Below are positions 15,726 through 25,182 of a stretch of DNA of 64,000 bases, piece by piece; position 1 is the first letter of the stretch, and every line of letters starts with the position of its first letter. The notes under the pieces are model-generated. The model saw only the letters and a program-made list of their open reading frames with translations, had not been told where the DNA came from and searched no databases. The stretch is from Rhodobacteraceae bacterium M382 (GTDB lineage: Bacteria; Pseudomonadota; Alphaproteobacteria; Rhodobacterales; Rhodobacteraceae). Both the position numbers and the translations under genes were made by a program. The stretch covers positions 1,246,501 to 1,310,500 of the forward strand of contig CP081098.1 of the NCBI GenBank assembly GCA_025141015.1, read 5' to 3'.

Positions 15726-16379
15726 TCAGAGGATCTTGATATCGGCCGCTTTGATGTCCGCCAAAAAGGCGTCCAGCCCCTTGTCGGTCAGCGGGTGGTT
15801 GATCATAGATTTGATGACCCCAGGAGGTGCAGTCATCACATCCGCGCCCAAACGTGCGCTGTCCAGAACGTGGTTCACGCTGCGGATCGACGCAGCCAGG
15901 ATTTCGGTGTCAAACCCGTAGTTGTCATAGATGGTGCGGATGTCGGCAATCAGCTCCATACCGTCCAGGTTGATGTCATCCAGACGTCCGATGAACGGCG
16001 AAATAAATGTCGCGCCTGCCTTGGCTGCCAGCAGCGCCTGGTTGGCGGAAAAACACAGAGTGACATTCACCATGTGACCATCGTCGGTCAGAGTTTTGCA
16101 GGCCTTGAGCCCGTCCCAGGTCAGTGGCACCTTGACAGCAATGTTGTCCGCGATCTCGAGCAGTTTGCGCCCTTCGGCGATCATGGTCGCGGAATCGGTG
16201 GCTGTTACTTCGGCGGACACAGGCCCTTCAACCAGATCACAGATCTCCTTGGTGACTTCGATGATGTCACGGCCGGATTTCTTGATCAGCGACGGGTTGG
16301 TGGTCACGCCGTCCACCATGCCCAGATCGTTCAGCTCGGCGATTGCGTCGATCTCGGCGGTATCTACGAAGAATTTCAT
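15726..16379 (-). CDS. fsa: Fructose-6-phosphate aldolase / small transaldolase-like protein
   Basis: 217 aa, the size of the FSA/TalC (type 3B/C transaldolase) subfamily. [20 protein letters not shown] is the family opening and [14 protein letters not shown] follows. The Schiff-base lysine lies in NIAVKVPLT (Lys83). [20 protein letters not shown] and [10 protein letters not shown] complete the barrel. It either cleaves fructose 6-phosphate to dihydroxyacetone and glyceraldehyde 3-phosphate or acts as a transaldolase in the pentose phosphate pathway. Sequence alone does not separate these, since most alphaproteobacterial members are annotated as transaldolase. It is divergent from priA over about 80 bases. 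Confidence 0.9.
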   Translation of the reverse strand: MKFFVDTAEIDAIAELNDLGMVDGVTTNPSLIKKSGRDIIEVTKEICDLVEGPVSAEVTATDSATMIAEGRKLLEIADNIAVKVPLTWDGLKACKTLTDDGHMVNVTLCFSANQALLAAKAGATFISPFIGRLDDINLDGMELIADIRTIYDNYGFDTEILAASIRSVNHVLDSARLGADVMTAPPGVIKSMINHPLTDKGLDAFLADIKAADIKIL

Positions 16380-16460
16380 GTGGCAGTCCTCTGAATGGGT
16401 TGGCCTTGGTCGCGCCAGCCTTTACCTCATGTAGGTGAACGGGACAACAAGGCGGATAAC

Positions 16461-18668
16461 GTGAGCGGGCAGGCGGCCACACAAGAGTTCTTTCATCAAG
16501 GTGAACGGGTTGGCGTTCTGACGACGCAACCCCTTGATCGGCTGTTGGATTACCGTGCACCCGAAGGCGGCTGCTTCCTGGGGGCCTATGTCGAGGTGCC
16601 GTTGGGTCCGCGCAAGGTGATCGGGGTGGTTTGGGGCGCAGGTGCCGGAGATTTCGATTCGGCCAAATTGCGGTCCGTGATCCGGGTGCTGGATGTGGCC
16701 CCCATGCGTCAGGAAATGCGCCAATTCCTGGGGCGGGCTGCCGATTACACGCTGACCCCGATGCCTGCGATGCTGCGGCTGGCGACCCGCGCCCCTGGAT
16801 TGAGCGACCCTCCTTCGATGCGCAAGATCCTGCGGCGGGGCGACAAAGACCCGGATCGGCTGACGGATGCGCGCACCCGGGTGCTGGAGGCCATCGAACA
16901 CTATGGCGGCCTGGCCTTTACCACTGGCGAGCTGGCCGAGATGGCCGGGGTGACACCTTCGGTGGTCAAGGGTTTGGTCAAACTGGGGGCCCTGCGCGAA
17001 GAGGATACCCCGCGCGACGTTCCTTACCCCACCCTGGACCCGCAGCTGCCGGGCAAAGAGCTGACGCAGGATCAGGCCGATGCCGCAGGCCAGTTGGCCG
17101 AAGGCGTGGCGTCCGGGGCCTACGGCACCACGCTGCTCAAAGGGGTGACGGGATCGGGCAAGACCGAAGTCTACCTCGAGGCCGTGGCGGCCTGTCTGCG
17201 CAAAGGGCGGCAGGCGTTGGTGTTGTTGCCCGAAATCGCGTTGACCGCCGAGTTTCTGACACGGGTCGAGGCCCGATTTGGCGCACGCCCCGCCGAATGG
17301 CATTCTGGTGCCACCATGACCGAACGACGCAGGGTCTGGCGTATGGTCGGACAGGGGGGCGCGCAGCTGGTTGTCGGCGCGCGCTCGGCGCTGTTCCTTC
17401 CGTTTCGGGATCTGGGTTTGATCATTGTCGACGAAGAACATGACACCTCCTACAAACAAGACGATGGGGTTTTGTACAACGCCCGCGACATGTCGGTGCT
17501 GCGCGCGGCGATGTGTTCGGCACAGGTGGTGCTGGCGTCGGCCACGCCATCGCTGGAAAGCTGGACCAACGCCGAGGCCGGAAAATACACCCGCCTAGAT
17601 CTCAAATCCCGGTTTGGCGTGGCCGTCATGCCAGAGATGCGCGCGGTCGATATGCGCAATGAACAGATGCAACCCGCGACCTGGATTTCACCGACCCTGC
17701 GTCAGGCGATGCGCAGCCGGTTGGAGAAGGGTGAACAATCCCTGCTGTTCCTGAACCGGCGCGGTTTTGCGCCTGTAACCCTGTGTCGGGCCTGTGGCCA
17801 GCAGGTGGCCTGTGATCACTGTGATGCGCGCATGGTTGAGCATCGCTTCTTGAAGCGCCTCATGTGCCATCAGTGCGGCGAGACCAAACCGCTGCCCGAA
17901 GAATGCCCGTCCTGCCATGTTGCTGGCAAGATGGCAGCCGTCGGGCCCGGCATCGAACGTCTGGGAGAAGAGGCCGCCGGGGTGTTCCCCGAGGCACGGA
18001 TCGCGGTGTTGAGTTCGGATCTGTTCGGATCGGCAAGGGCGCTGAAACAACGGATCGAAGAGATAGCTGCTGGAGAGGCCGACATCATCCTGGGCACCCA
18101 ACTGGTGGCCAAGGGACACAATTTCCCTTTGCTCACGCTGGTCGGGGTGATTGATGCGGATCTGGGTCTGCAGGGGTCGGACCTGCGCGCCGCCGAGCGC
18201 ACGTTTCAGCTGATGCGCCAAGTGGCGGGTCGCGCTGGCCGGGCAGAACGCCCCGGTCAGGCGTTGCTCCAAAGCTTTCAACCCGAACATCCGGTGATCC
18301 GTGCAATCCTGTCCGGTGATGAGGAGAATTTTTGGCGCGCGGAGGCCGCCGAACGTCATGCCGCCGGGGTGCCGCCATTTGGACGAATGGCCGGGATCAT
18401 CCTGTCCGGTGGTGATGTGGCGCAAGTGTTCGATCTGGGGAATACGCTGGCACGCAACGACGGCCCCCTGCGTCAGATTGGGGCGCAGCTTTTTGGCCCG
18501 GCCCCGGCCCCGATTGCCCGTATTCGTGGGCGTCATCGGGTGAGATTACTGGTCAAGGCGGCCAAAGGCGCGCCGATTCAGGACGCGGTGTCGCGCTGGC
18601 TGGCCCCTATTCGGCTTCGTGGGGATTTGCGGTTGAATGTCGACATCGACCCGCAAAACTTCTTTTGA
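16461..18668 (+). CDS. priA: Primosomal protein N' (replication restart helicase PriA)
   Basis: 735 aa from GTG 16461 with AAGGCGG eight bases upstream; the upstream in-frame region from 16395 is not conserved. PriA reloads the replisome at stalled forks. Visible features are the N-terminal 3'-DNA-binding domain (VLTTQPLDRLLDYRAP), the Walker A GVTGSGKT at residues 228-235, the DEEH box (IIVDEEHDTSYKQ), and the zinc region with four CxxC pairs (CRACG, CDHCD, CHQCG, CPSCH). Helicase motifs V/VI follow (GTQLVAKGHNFPLLTLVG and RQVAGRAGRAERPG). It is divergent from fsa and ends before a repeat. It is complete. Confidence 0.97.
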   Translation: MSGQAATQEFFHQGERVGVLTTQPLDRLLDYRAPEGGCFLGAYVEVPLGPRKVIGVVWGAGAGDFDSAKLRSVIRVLDVAPMRQEMRQFLGRAADYTLTPMPAMLRLATRAPGLSDPPSMRKILRRGDKDPDRLTDARTRVLEAIEHYGGLAFTTGELAEMAGVTPSVVKGLVKLGALREEDTPRDVPYPTLDPQLPGKELTQDQADAAGQLAEGVASGAYGTTLLKGVTGSGKTEVYLEAVAACLRKGRQALVLLPEIALTAEFLTRVEARFGARPAEWHSGATMTERRRVWRMVGQGGAQLVVGARSALFLPFRDLGLIIVDEEHDTSYKQDDGVLYNARDMSVLRAAMCSAQVVLASATPSLESWTNAEAGKYTRLDLKSRFGVAVMPEMRAVDMRNEQMQPATWISPTLRQAMRSRLEKGEQSLLFLNRRGFAPVTLCRACGQQVACDHCDARMVEHRFLKRLMCHQCGETKPLPEECPSCHVAGKMAAVGPGIERLGEEAAGVFPEARIAVLSSDLFGSARALKQRIEEIAAGEADIILGTQLVAKGHNFPLLTLVGVIDADLGLQGSDLRAAERTFQLMRQVAGRAGRAERPGQALLQSFQPEHPVIRAILSGDEENFWRAEAAERHAAGVPPFGRMAGIILSGGDVAQVFDLGNTLARNDGPLRQIGAQLFGPAPAPIARIRGRHRVRLLVKAAKGAPIQDAVSRWLAPIRLRGDLRLNVDIDPQNFF

Positions 18669-18673
18669 GAAGA

Positions 18674-18802
18674 AAAGGCGGGGGCGCTGCCCCCATCGCC
18701 TTTGGCGATTCCCCCGGGATATTTAGGGCCAGATGAACAAAGGATCCCTTCTTCATCTGGCTGGAAATATCCCGGAGCGCGAGGCAGAGCCTCGCCAATC
18801 TC
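18674..18802. repeat. Composite palindromic repeat between priA and yeeE
   Basis: Inverted arms of 24 bases (18714-18737 and 18752-18775) match at 21 of 24 positions, with the only mismatches in a central triplet, around a 14-base loop. Before them lies a nested hairpin (AAAGGCG 18674-18680 with CGCCTTT 18697-18703, inner GGGG/CCCC arms), and after them GCGAGGC/GCCTCGC at 18779-18795. The element starts six bases after the priA stop and reaches the yeeE stop. A related element lies at about 63292-63320, so a dispersed repeat family is likely; it may also end both convergent transcripts. Confidence 0.75.
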
Positions 18803-19864
18803 TTAGGCCGCCACAGGCTCACCGCGCTGGTCGACCAGAAAATCGGTGATCATGGCACCGACCCACATAAAGAACAGCGCGGCCCAGGCGGTGCCCACAA
18901 AAATCGACCCACCGGTTACGCCCGCACCGATGGCGCAGCCGCCAGCCAACATGCCACCGAATCCCATCAAAGCGGCACCGATCATTGCCTTGCGCATGGT
19001 GACTGGGCCGTCAAAGGCCTGGATCTTCATTTCTCCGGCCAGCCCCGCCGAAATCATCGCGCCAATGAACACACCTGGTACCAGGCCCACGTCGAATTCC
19101 AAGATGGCGTTGCGGTCGAGGAAATACATCAGCGTGTGGGCTGAGGGGCCGGTAAACGTGGCGCTTTCGATTTGAACCGGGTCAAAGGCCACCTGGGACA
19201 GCCCGTAGGTCAGAACCCACCCCAGAGCCACGGCAAAGCCGACGCCAGAGGCAAAGATCAGCCGCGACGCGCCGATTTGATGTTTGCGGGCCAGAATCAA
19301 GGCCAGAACGGCAAAACCGGCCCCGATCAACAGCCCGGCATAGGAGGGCAGGCCAACCGTAGCGAGCAAGTCCATGTTGCGCCCGCCGTCTGTCACCCAA
19401 AGCATGGCCAGCCTGTCACGAACAGGTGAAAGTATTCCAGTGAGGCTCATCTGTGCCACGACGGCAAAAATCATGCCCGAGACCACCGAGCGCAGGTTGC
19501 CGGTCGCTGCCAGTACCAGCAATCGCCCGGAACAGCCCCGCGCCAGAACCATGCCAGCACCAAACAGCAAACCTCCGATCACCGCGCCGGACCAGCTGCC
19601 GGGAACCGCCATCATGCGGGCATCGGCGCTTTCCATCAGCCCCAGCAGCTGCGCGCCCTGCACCCAGACCATTGCAGTCGAGAAGGTGAGGAACCAGACT
19701 GCGACCTTGTCCTCCATCTTGCCACGGGCAAATTCGACGGTGGCGGCGCGCAGACAGAACCGCGACCGTTGCGCCGCGATGCCGAACACGATGCCGGTGA
19801 TCAGCCCGAACAGCGCAGCCGTCGGCGCTTCGCCGATGCGTTCGACCAAGGTCACGAGATCCAT
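18803..19864 (-). CDS. YeeE/YedE family membrane protein (sulfur compound transporter)
   Basis: 353 aa from ATG 19864, chosen because GGAGGGA lies just upstream; ATG 19876 and an ATG at 19948 are weaker. Many hydrophobic helices and a two-fold repeat are visible. Conserved cysteines sit at AQRSRFCLRAA (near residue 37), VLARGCSGRLLVL, and GGCAIGAGVTGGS in the last quarter, the sulfur-relay cysteines of the family. YeeE/YedE proteins carry thiosulfate or related sulfane sulfur across the inner membrane. A rhodanese gene lies 250 bases away on the same strand but not overlapping, which is consistent with a sulfur-transfer pair. No regulator was found beside it. Confidence 0.85.
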   Translation of the reverse strand: MDLVTLVERIGEAPTAALFGLITGIVFGIAAQRSRFCLRAATVEFARGKMEDKVAVWFLTFSTAMVWVQGAQLLGLMESADARMMAVPGSWSGAVIGGLLFGAGMVLARGCSGRLLVLAATGNLRSVVSGMIFAVVAQMSLTGILSPVRDRLAMLWVTDGGRNMDLLATVGLPSYAGLLIGAGFAVLALILARKHQIGASRLIFASGVGFAVALGWVLTYGLSQVAFDPVQIESATFTGPSAHTLMYFLDRNAILEFDVGLVPGVFIGAMISAGLAGEMKIQAFDGPVTMRKAMIGAALMGFGGMLAGGCAIGAGVTGGSIFVGTAWAALFFMWVGAMITDFLVDQRGEPVAA

Positions 19865-20119
19865 GGGTCCCTCCATACATGCATTGATCGCAATGTATTT
19901 GTGTGAAGGGGATGTCTCCTTGATCCAGATCAGGTCAGGCGAGGTCAAGGCAGGGCAGGGGCGACAGGCGCGCCACAGCGGGCAAGGTCATGCCTCGTGC
20001 TGATTTTCTGAGCAAAGATCCGGTCGTCGTGTGAGGTCAACGTCTATTGACGTTCTTGCTTGTGGCGAGAGCCCTACTTTGGAGATGGCGCATGGAGAAC
20101 CTGCGTCTGGCGTTCGTGA

Positions 20120-20515
20120 TCAAGGCTGTACCGTCTCGGAGCCTGCGGCGATCAGCGCCGCCATGCCGCCATCTATGAAGGAGACATTCTCGAAACCCAT
20201 CGTGGTCAAGACGTTGGCCGCCGCAGCGCCCCGATAGCTTGGAGCGCCACCACAGGTCGTGAAAATGCGCCTTGAGCGATCTTGCAACTCTGGAGATCTG
20301 TAGTCACTTTCCAGGTCCGCCATCCAGGCAACAGCGCGACCGGGCGCAGGAAGCGCGCGTGGGTTGATCCCCGTTGTTTCCATTTCAGCCGTATCTCTGA
20401 CGTCGACGATCAATATGTTGGAGTCCGCTTCCATTGCAGACAATGCGTTGGCTGGTGAAATCGGTTGAGCGTTGGAAATCTCTTGGGTCTCCATTTGCGC
20501 AAATGTCAGTGCCAT
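20120..20515 (-). CDS. Rhodanese-like domain protein
   Basis: 131 aa from ATG 20515. NILIVDVRDTAEM at residues 33-45 is the rhodanese DVR motif. The active-site cysteine lies at residue 88 in TTCGGAPSYRGAAAANVL. The usual rhodanese active loop is C-x4-R; here Arg comes seven residues after Cys (C88 to R95), so the loop is longer. It may act as a sulfurtransferase moving sulfane sulfur, perhaps to or from the YeeE partner (inference from position). The loop length could change substrate preference, as it does in Cdc25-like members. No signal peptide is seen, so it is cytoplasmic. Confidence 0.85.
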   Translation of the reverse strand: MALTFAQMETQEISNAQPISPANALSAMEADSNILIVDVRDTAEMETTGINPRALPAPGRAVAWMADLESDYRSPELQDRSRRIFTTCGGAPSYRGAAAANVLTTMGFENVSFIDGGMAALIAAGSETVQP

Positions 20516-20810
20516 CTTGCGGTCCCCCCTATCGGTTTCTGCTCAAACACTAACACTTTATGACTGAGCGACAAAATTTTACCCTCCCAGGGACCTGCCG
20601 GCCCAGATGCCCAGACATCGAAATGTACGGGTTTGATGTGGCAACACCCTTGCTCCCGCCCGGACTTTTAAGCGGCTTCCCGCAAAATTGCTGCTGAGGG
20701 GCACAGGCGGGGCAGAGCCCCGGTATCTAGCCGGTCCAAACACGCTCCTGTTTACGCACGGGTGCCGATTTCGTGTAGTGTAGGGCACCGTCAGGTCAGG
20801 AGATGCACAT
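20516..20810. other. Divergent spacer between rhodanese and AhpD-like gene
   Basis: About 295 bases with no credible gene. It must hold the promoters of both divergent genes. AGGAG lies about 9 bases before the ATG at 20811. No clear -10/-35 pair or operator was recognised. Confidence 0.4.
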
Positions 20811-21380
20811 ATGAAACGCTTGTTCCCCTCTCTGCAAGAGACTGCGACTTTGGGCAGTGTCTTTCGCAGATTTCCCGCAAAGCTTGGGCCATTGGTGGCA
20901 CAGTTGAATCTGGTTATGCGCGGTGAAAGTGACCTGACCATTGCGCAGCGTGAATTGATCGCGGCCTATGTTTCGGGATTGAATGCCTGTGCATTTTGCC
21001 ATGGGGCGCACAGTGTTCATGCTCAGGCATTCGGGGTTGATGTGGGCGTGATCGAGGCCGTAATCCAAGACCCCCTGTCAGCGCCTGTAGACCCGAAGCT
21101 CAGACCGATCCTGTCCTATGTGTCCAAACTCACACGGACTCCGGCTATGATGATCGAAGAGGACGCCAAGGCGGTATATGATGCAGGTTGGTCCGAGGAC
21201 GCCTTGTTCGATGCAGTTCAGGTTTGCGGGTTGTTCAACATGATGAACCGTATTCTGGAAGGAACCGGTATAACCGAATACTATCTCGATCCCGAGAACG
21301 TCGAAGAGCATCAGCTCGCGCCGTTGCGAAGCGAGGAGTGTTATACGGAATTCGGGCGTCAGAACGGCGTAACCGACTGA
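20811..21380 (+). CDS. AhpD-like carboxymuconolactone decarboxylase family protein (peroxidase-related, TIGR01926-like)
   Basis: 189 aa from ATG 20811. The AhpD core motif E-x11-CxxC-xxx-H is present: Glu48 (RELIAAYV), Cys60, Cys63 and His67 (NACAFCHGAHSVH). These residues run a thiol-based peroxide or disulfide reductase cycle in AhpD; related proteins are called uncharacterised peroxidase-related enzymes. The all-helical length of about 180 aa matches. Its partners in vivo are unknown, and AhpC is not nearby. It stands alone with 180 bases before the next gene. Confidence 0.85.
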   Translation: MKRLFPSLQETATLGSVFRRFPAKLGPLVAQLNLVMRGESDLTIAQRELIAAYVSGLNACAFCHGAHSVHAQAFGVDVGVIEAVIQDPLSAPVDPKLRPILSYVSKLTRTPAMMIEEDAKAVYDAGWSEDALFDAVQVCGLFNMMNRILEGTGITEYYLDPENVEEHQLAPLRSEECYTEFGRQNGVTD

Positions 21381-21560
21381 ATGCACTGGTGGGATATGCA
21401 CATCGACCGTGCACCGCAAAAGGCGCGCAGGTCCGTGTGGTGGGGATCTGGGCCCGATCATGGAGTTCTCCGGGCGGTGTCGCAAATATCTCTGCGCATG
21501 GGTGCAGACCGGCTGTGCGTCGCCTGATTTCCCCTATCCAACTTCCCGGGACAGGCGTAT

Positions 21561-22802
21561 GTGCGAAGGATGACCCAGTTCGTTCCTCTTGCCCAAGCCA
21601 AGGACCTGCCGCTGTGGCGCAGGCCAGTAGCTCTGTTGTTTGTGACAGCCATGGCCATGCCAATTGCGTTTTACGCCTGGTATGCCCTGCTGAACAATTT
21701 TGTCATCGAAGCTGCAAATTTCGATGGGGCCGATATCGGCCTGTTGCATACGGTACGCGAAATCCCCGGCTTTGCCGCTATTGGGGTGATCGCCATTCTG
21801 TTGTTTGTACGCGAACAGGTGTTGGGGCTGGTGTCGCTGGCGCTGTTGGGAGTCGCCACGGCCTTTACCGCCTGGTTTCCGCATCTGACCGGCATTCTGA
21901 CGCTGACATTCCTTAGTTCGCTGGGGTTTCATTATTTTGAGACGGTAAATCAGTCGTTGCAGCTGCAATGGTTGCCCAAGAACAAGGCCCCGCAGATGAT
22001 GGGCTGGCTGATGGGGGCAGCATCGGCGATGACGTTGGTGGTGTTCGTGCTGATCGTGCTGATGTGGGAAACACTGAACCTGTCTTATAACATCGTGTTC
22101 ATGGTGGCGGGCGGCGTAACTGCGTTGATCGCGCTGGGCAGTCTGGTCGTCTATCCCCAGTTTGAGGCCGAGGTGGTCCAGAACAAGACGATGGTGCTGC
22201 GCAAGCGCTATTGGCTGTATTATGCGCTGCAGTTCATGTCCGGGGCGCGGCGTCAGATATTTATGGTATTTGCCGGGTTCATGATGGTCGAGCGCTTTGG
22301 CTTCGAAGTCCATGAACTAACCAGCCTGTATCTGATCAATCTGGTGATCAACATGATTGCCGCACCGTTTCTGGGCAAAATGGTCGGTCATTTCGGTGAA
22401 CGCCGTGCGCTGATCCTGGAATATGTCGGGCTGACCATCGTGTTCCTGGCCTATGGCGGGGTGTATTGGTTTGGATGGGGCGTCATGCTGGCAGCGTTTC
22501 TGTATGTGGTCGACCACATACTGTTTGGCTTTGCACTGGCGTTGAAGACCTATTTCCAGAAGATCGCGGATCCTGCGGATATTGCTCCTACGGCGGCCGT
22601 GGCTTTTACGATCAACCATATTGCGGCAGTGTTTCTGCCAGTGGCGTTGGGGTTGTTATGGGTTGTGTCTCCGGCGGCGGTGTTCGGGTTGGCGGCCTGT
22701 ATGGCGCTGACCTCGCTGGGGTTGTCGATGCTGATCCCGCGCCATCCTGAGGCAGGCAATGAAACGGTGCTGACCAAATACGCACCGGCACCGGCGGAAT
22801 AA
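21561..22802 (+). CDS. Major facilitator superfamily transporter
   Basis: 413 aa with about 12 hydrophobic segments in two halves, for example VTAMAMPIAFYAWYALLNN, GFAAIGVIAILLFVREQVLG and YGGVYWFGWGVMLAAFLYVV. GKMVGHFGERRALILEYVGL is the MFS signature loop between helices 8 and 9. It transports an unknown solute by a proton-coupled or related mechanism. GTG 21561 (GGGACAGG upstream) and ATG 21570 are alternative starts differing by three residues. The stop overlaps the ATG of the MATE gene by one base (TAATG), so both are co-transcribed. Confidence 0.82.
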   Translation: MRRMTQFVPLAQAKDLPLWRRPVALLFVTAMAMPIAFYAWYALLNNFVIEAANFDGADIGLLHTVREIPGFAAIGVIAILLFVREQVLGLVSLALLGVATAFTAWFPHLTGILTLTFLSSLGFHYFETVNQSLQLQWLPKNKAPQMMGWLMGAASAMTLVVFVLIVLMWETLNLSYNIVFMVAGGVTALIALGSLVVYPQFEAEVVQNKTMVLRKRYWLYYALQFMSGARRQIFMVFAGFMMVERFGFEVHELTSLYLINLVINMIAAPFLGKMVGHFGERRALILEYVGLTIVFLAYGGVYWFGWGVMLAAFLYVVDHILFGFALALKTYFQKIADPADIAPTAAVAFTINHIAAVFLPVALGLLWVVSPAAVFGLAACMALTSLGLSMLIPRHPEAGNETVLTKYAPAPAE

Positions 22803-24208
22803 TGGCCGCCGTGCAGGAACAGCAGGGGCGGTTCCTAACCGGATCGACCATGGGGCATGTGGTGCGCATGACCTTGGCCGGGGCGATGGGGATCACCTTT
22901 GTGTTTCTGGTGGATGCGGCGAACCTGTTCTGGATTGCCAAGCTGGATCAGCCGCGTCTGATGGCCGCCATTGGGTTTTCCTTTGCCATTCAGTTTTTGT
23001 CGGTCAGTTCGGGGATCGGGTTGATGATCGCGGCCACGGCGTTGATCTCGCGCGGGATTGGCGCGGGCAAGCGCGGGTTGGCGCGACGACAGGCGACCAG
23101 CGTCGTAATTCTGGCGTTTGTTGTGCAAAGCCTGGTTGGTCTGGTAATTCTGGTCTTTCGTCATCAAATCCTGGCGCTGTCGGGGGCGACCGGGGAAACC
23201 GCCGCGCTGGCAGCGCGGTATCTGGCCATGACCGTTCCGACGCTGGGGGTTATGGCGGCGGGGATGATTGCCAGCGCCGCCCTGCGGGCCGAAGGCGATG
23301 CGATGCGGTCGATGTCGGTGACGCTGGCCTCGGGTGGGGTGGCAATGATTATCGACCCGATCATGATCTATGGGCTGGGCATGGGGCTGGATGGTGCGGC
23401 CATTGGCGTCGTGGTGTCCCGGTTCATCATGCTGGGCGTGGCGATCTATTTTGCAACTGTCAGCCACGATCTGCTGGCCCGCCCGCGCAGGCGGGACTGT
23501 TGGGGGAGCTTGCGGCCTTATTTCATCATAGCCGTCCCGGCGATCATGACCCAATTGGCCACGCCGGTCGGAAACTACGTGATGACTGCTGTCATGGCGC
23601 AATTTGGCGACGACGCAATGGCCGGATGGGCGGTGGTCGGGCGGCTGACCGTGGTGGCCTTTGGCGGCATCTTTTCGCTGGCAGGGGCCATTGGTGGCAT
23701 TTTCGGTCAAAACTTTGGCGCACGGAATTACGAGCGGGTGCGGTGCACCTATCGCGACGCGGTGATCTTTGGCCTGATCTATACGATTGTAACCTGGGCC
23801 ATACTGGCCCTGAGCGGACCCATGATCGGGCGGGCGTTTGCGCTGGAGGGGCTGTCGATGCAGGTCCTGACGGCCTTTACCACGATGGGGGCAGGCGGGT
23901 TTGTGTTTGCCGGCCTGTTGTTCGTGTCGAATTCCGCCTTTAACGCATTGGGCAAACCACGCCGCGCCACGGCGACCAATTGGATACGGGACGGGCTGCT
24001 AACCTTGCCGATCGCAATTGGATTGGCGGCCTGGTTCGGCGCAACGGGTGTGATCTATGCCCAAGCGGTGTGCTCGATGCTTGTGGGGCTGGCTGCGTGC
24101 TTGTGGGGGTGGCATTATGTGACCTGTCTGAACCGGCAGGCCCTGCCGCCGCTTGACCTTGCCCCGCCGCGTCCTTACGCGAATGCTGACAGATTTCGGA
24201 GACGCTGA
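22802..24208 (+). CDS. MATE family efflux transporter
   Basis: 468 aa with about 12 transmembrane helices in two similar halves. Typical MATE segments are seen: FVFLVDAANLFWIAKLDQPR (N-terminal), ISRGIGAGKRGLARRQATSV (loop), RAEGDAMRSMSVTLASGGVA, and PVGNYVMTAVMAQFGDDAMAG in the second half. MATE proteins export cationic drugs or metabolites by Na+ or H+ antiport. It overlaps MFS at its start and prmA at its end (TGATG), a three-gene unit with prmA last. No substrate can be assigned. Confidence 0.85.
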   Translation: MAAVQEQQGRFLTGSTMGHVVRMTLAGAMGITFVFLVDAANLFWIAKLDQPRLMAAIGFSFAIQFLSVSSGIGLMIAATALISRGIGAGKRGLARRQATSVVILAFVVQSLVGLVILVFRHQILALSGATGETAALAARYLAMTVPTLGVMAAGMIASAALRAEGDAMRSMSVTLASGGVAMIIDPIMIYGLGMGLDGAAIGVVVSRFIMLGVAIYFATVSHDLLARPRRRDCWGSLRPYFIIAVPAIMTQLATPVGNYVMTAVMAQFGDDAMAGWAVVGRLTVVAFGGIFSLAGAIGGIFGQNFGARNYERVRCTYRDAVIFGLIYTIVTWAILALSGPMIGRAFALEGLSMQVLTAFTTMGAGGFVFAGLLFVSNSAFNALGKPRRATATNWIRDGLLTLPIAIGLAAWFGATGVIYAQAVCSMLVGLAACLWGWHYVTCLNRQALPPLDLAPPRPYANADRFRRR

Positions 24209-25080
24209 TGCCTACCTTTACTGCTTTGACCACCCTGCCCGGAAAAGCCCCCGCTGAAAAGCTGGGCGAAGCCATGGAGCGCCTGATCCCGGAACCCACC
24301 GGAATCGGAGTGTTCGAGGTCGAAGATGGATCAGGTCTGTGGGAGGTCGGTGCCTATTTCACCGAAACCCCTGACGACACCGCGTTGGCGGTTCTGGCGG
24401 CTGCCTTTGGGGCCAAACCCTTTGTGGTGTCCGAATTGCCCGAAACCGATTGGGTCGCCCATGTAAAGCGCGAATTGGCTCCCGTGGAGGCCGGTCGGTT
24501 CTTTGTCTATGGCAGCCATGATGCTGACAAGGTGCCCGCCGACAAGATCCCGTTGCTGATCGAGGCGGCCATGGCATTTGGCACCGGGCACCACGGCACG
24601 ACATTGGGCTGCCTCCTCGCGCTCGATCATCTGATCGACCAGGGGTTCAAGGCCGACAGGCTGGCCGACATCGGATGTGGTACAGCTGTTCTGGCCATGG
24701 CTGGTGCGCGGGTGTGGGATGGGACGTTCCTTGCGTCCGACATCGACCAGGTCGCCGTCGATGTCGCGGTGGCGAATTTGGACGCCAATGGTATGGCCGG
24801 AGCCGTGCAATGTCTGGAGGCGGCAGGCTTTGATCACCCGGATCTGCAAGCCCATGCACCTTATGATCTGGTCTTTGCCAATATTCTGAAAGGCCCACTG
24901 GTCGCATTGGCACCGGACCTCACTGCGCATCTGCGCCCGGGGGGATATGCCATTTTGTCAGGGATTCTGAACGAACAGGCCGAAGACGTGACAAATGTCT
25001 ATATTCAGAATGGAAACAATCTTGTCCGTTCTCAGGAAATTGGTGATTGGACGACGCTGCTTTTGCAGAAGAAGGCATGA
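24208..25080 (+). CDS. prmA: Ribosomal protein L11 methyltransferase PrmA
   Basis: 290 aa. Diagnostic segments are AFGTGHHGTTLGCLLALD (post-I region, GTG.H.TT), ADIGCGTAVLAMAG (motif I), ASDIDQVAVDVAVAN (motif II) and FANILKGPLVALAPDL (motif IV, NILxxPL). PrmA trimethylates ribosomal protein L11 on several amines. The ATG overlaps the MATE stop and is the conserved start (MPTFTALTTLPGKAPAEKL). It is a little shorter at the N-terminus than some enterobacterial PrmA, as usual in alphaproteobacteria. It is followed by about 100 bases and a small hypothetical gene. Confidence 0.95.
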   Translation: MPTFTALTTLPGKAPAEKLGEAMERLIPEPTGIGVFEVEDGSGLWEVGAYFTETPDDTALAVLAAAFGAKPFVVSELPETDWVAHVKRELAPVEAGRFFVYGSHDADKVPADKIPLLIEAAMAFGTGHHGTTLGCLLALDHLIDQGFKADRLADIGCGTAVLAMAGARVWDGTFLASDIDQVAVDVAVANLDANGMAGAVQCLEAAGFDHPDLQAHAPYDLVFANILKGPLVALAPDLTAHLRPGGYAILSGILNEQAEDVTNVYIQNGNNLVRSQEIGDWTTLLLQKKA

Positions 25081-25182
25081 TTTAGGCAAGTTTTAGGGGC
25101 ATTTTAGGCACTTGCCCCATTTCTGCCACAATTCAATCTCAGTTTTATGCATCCACTGGTGGGGGCCAGTTTGGAGGCTGCC

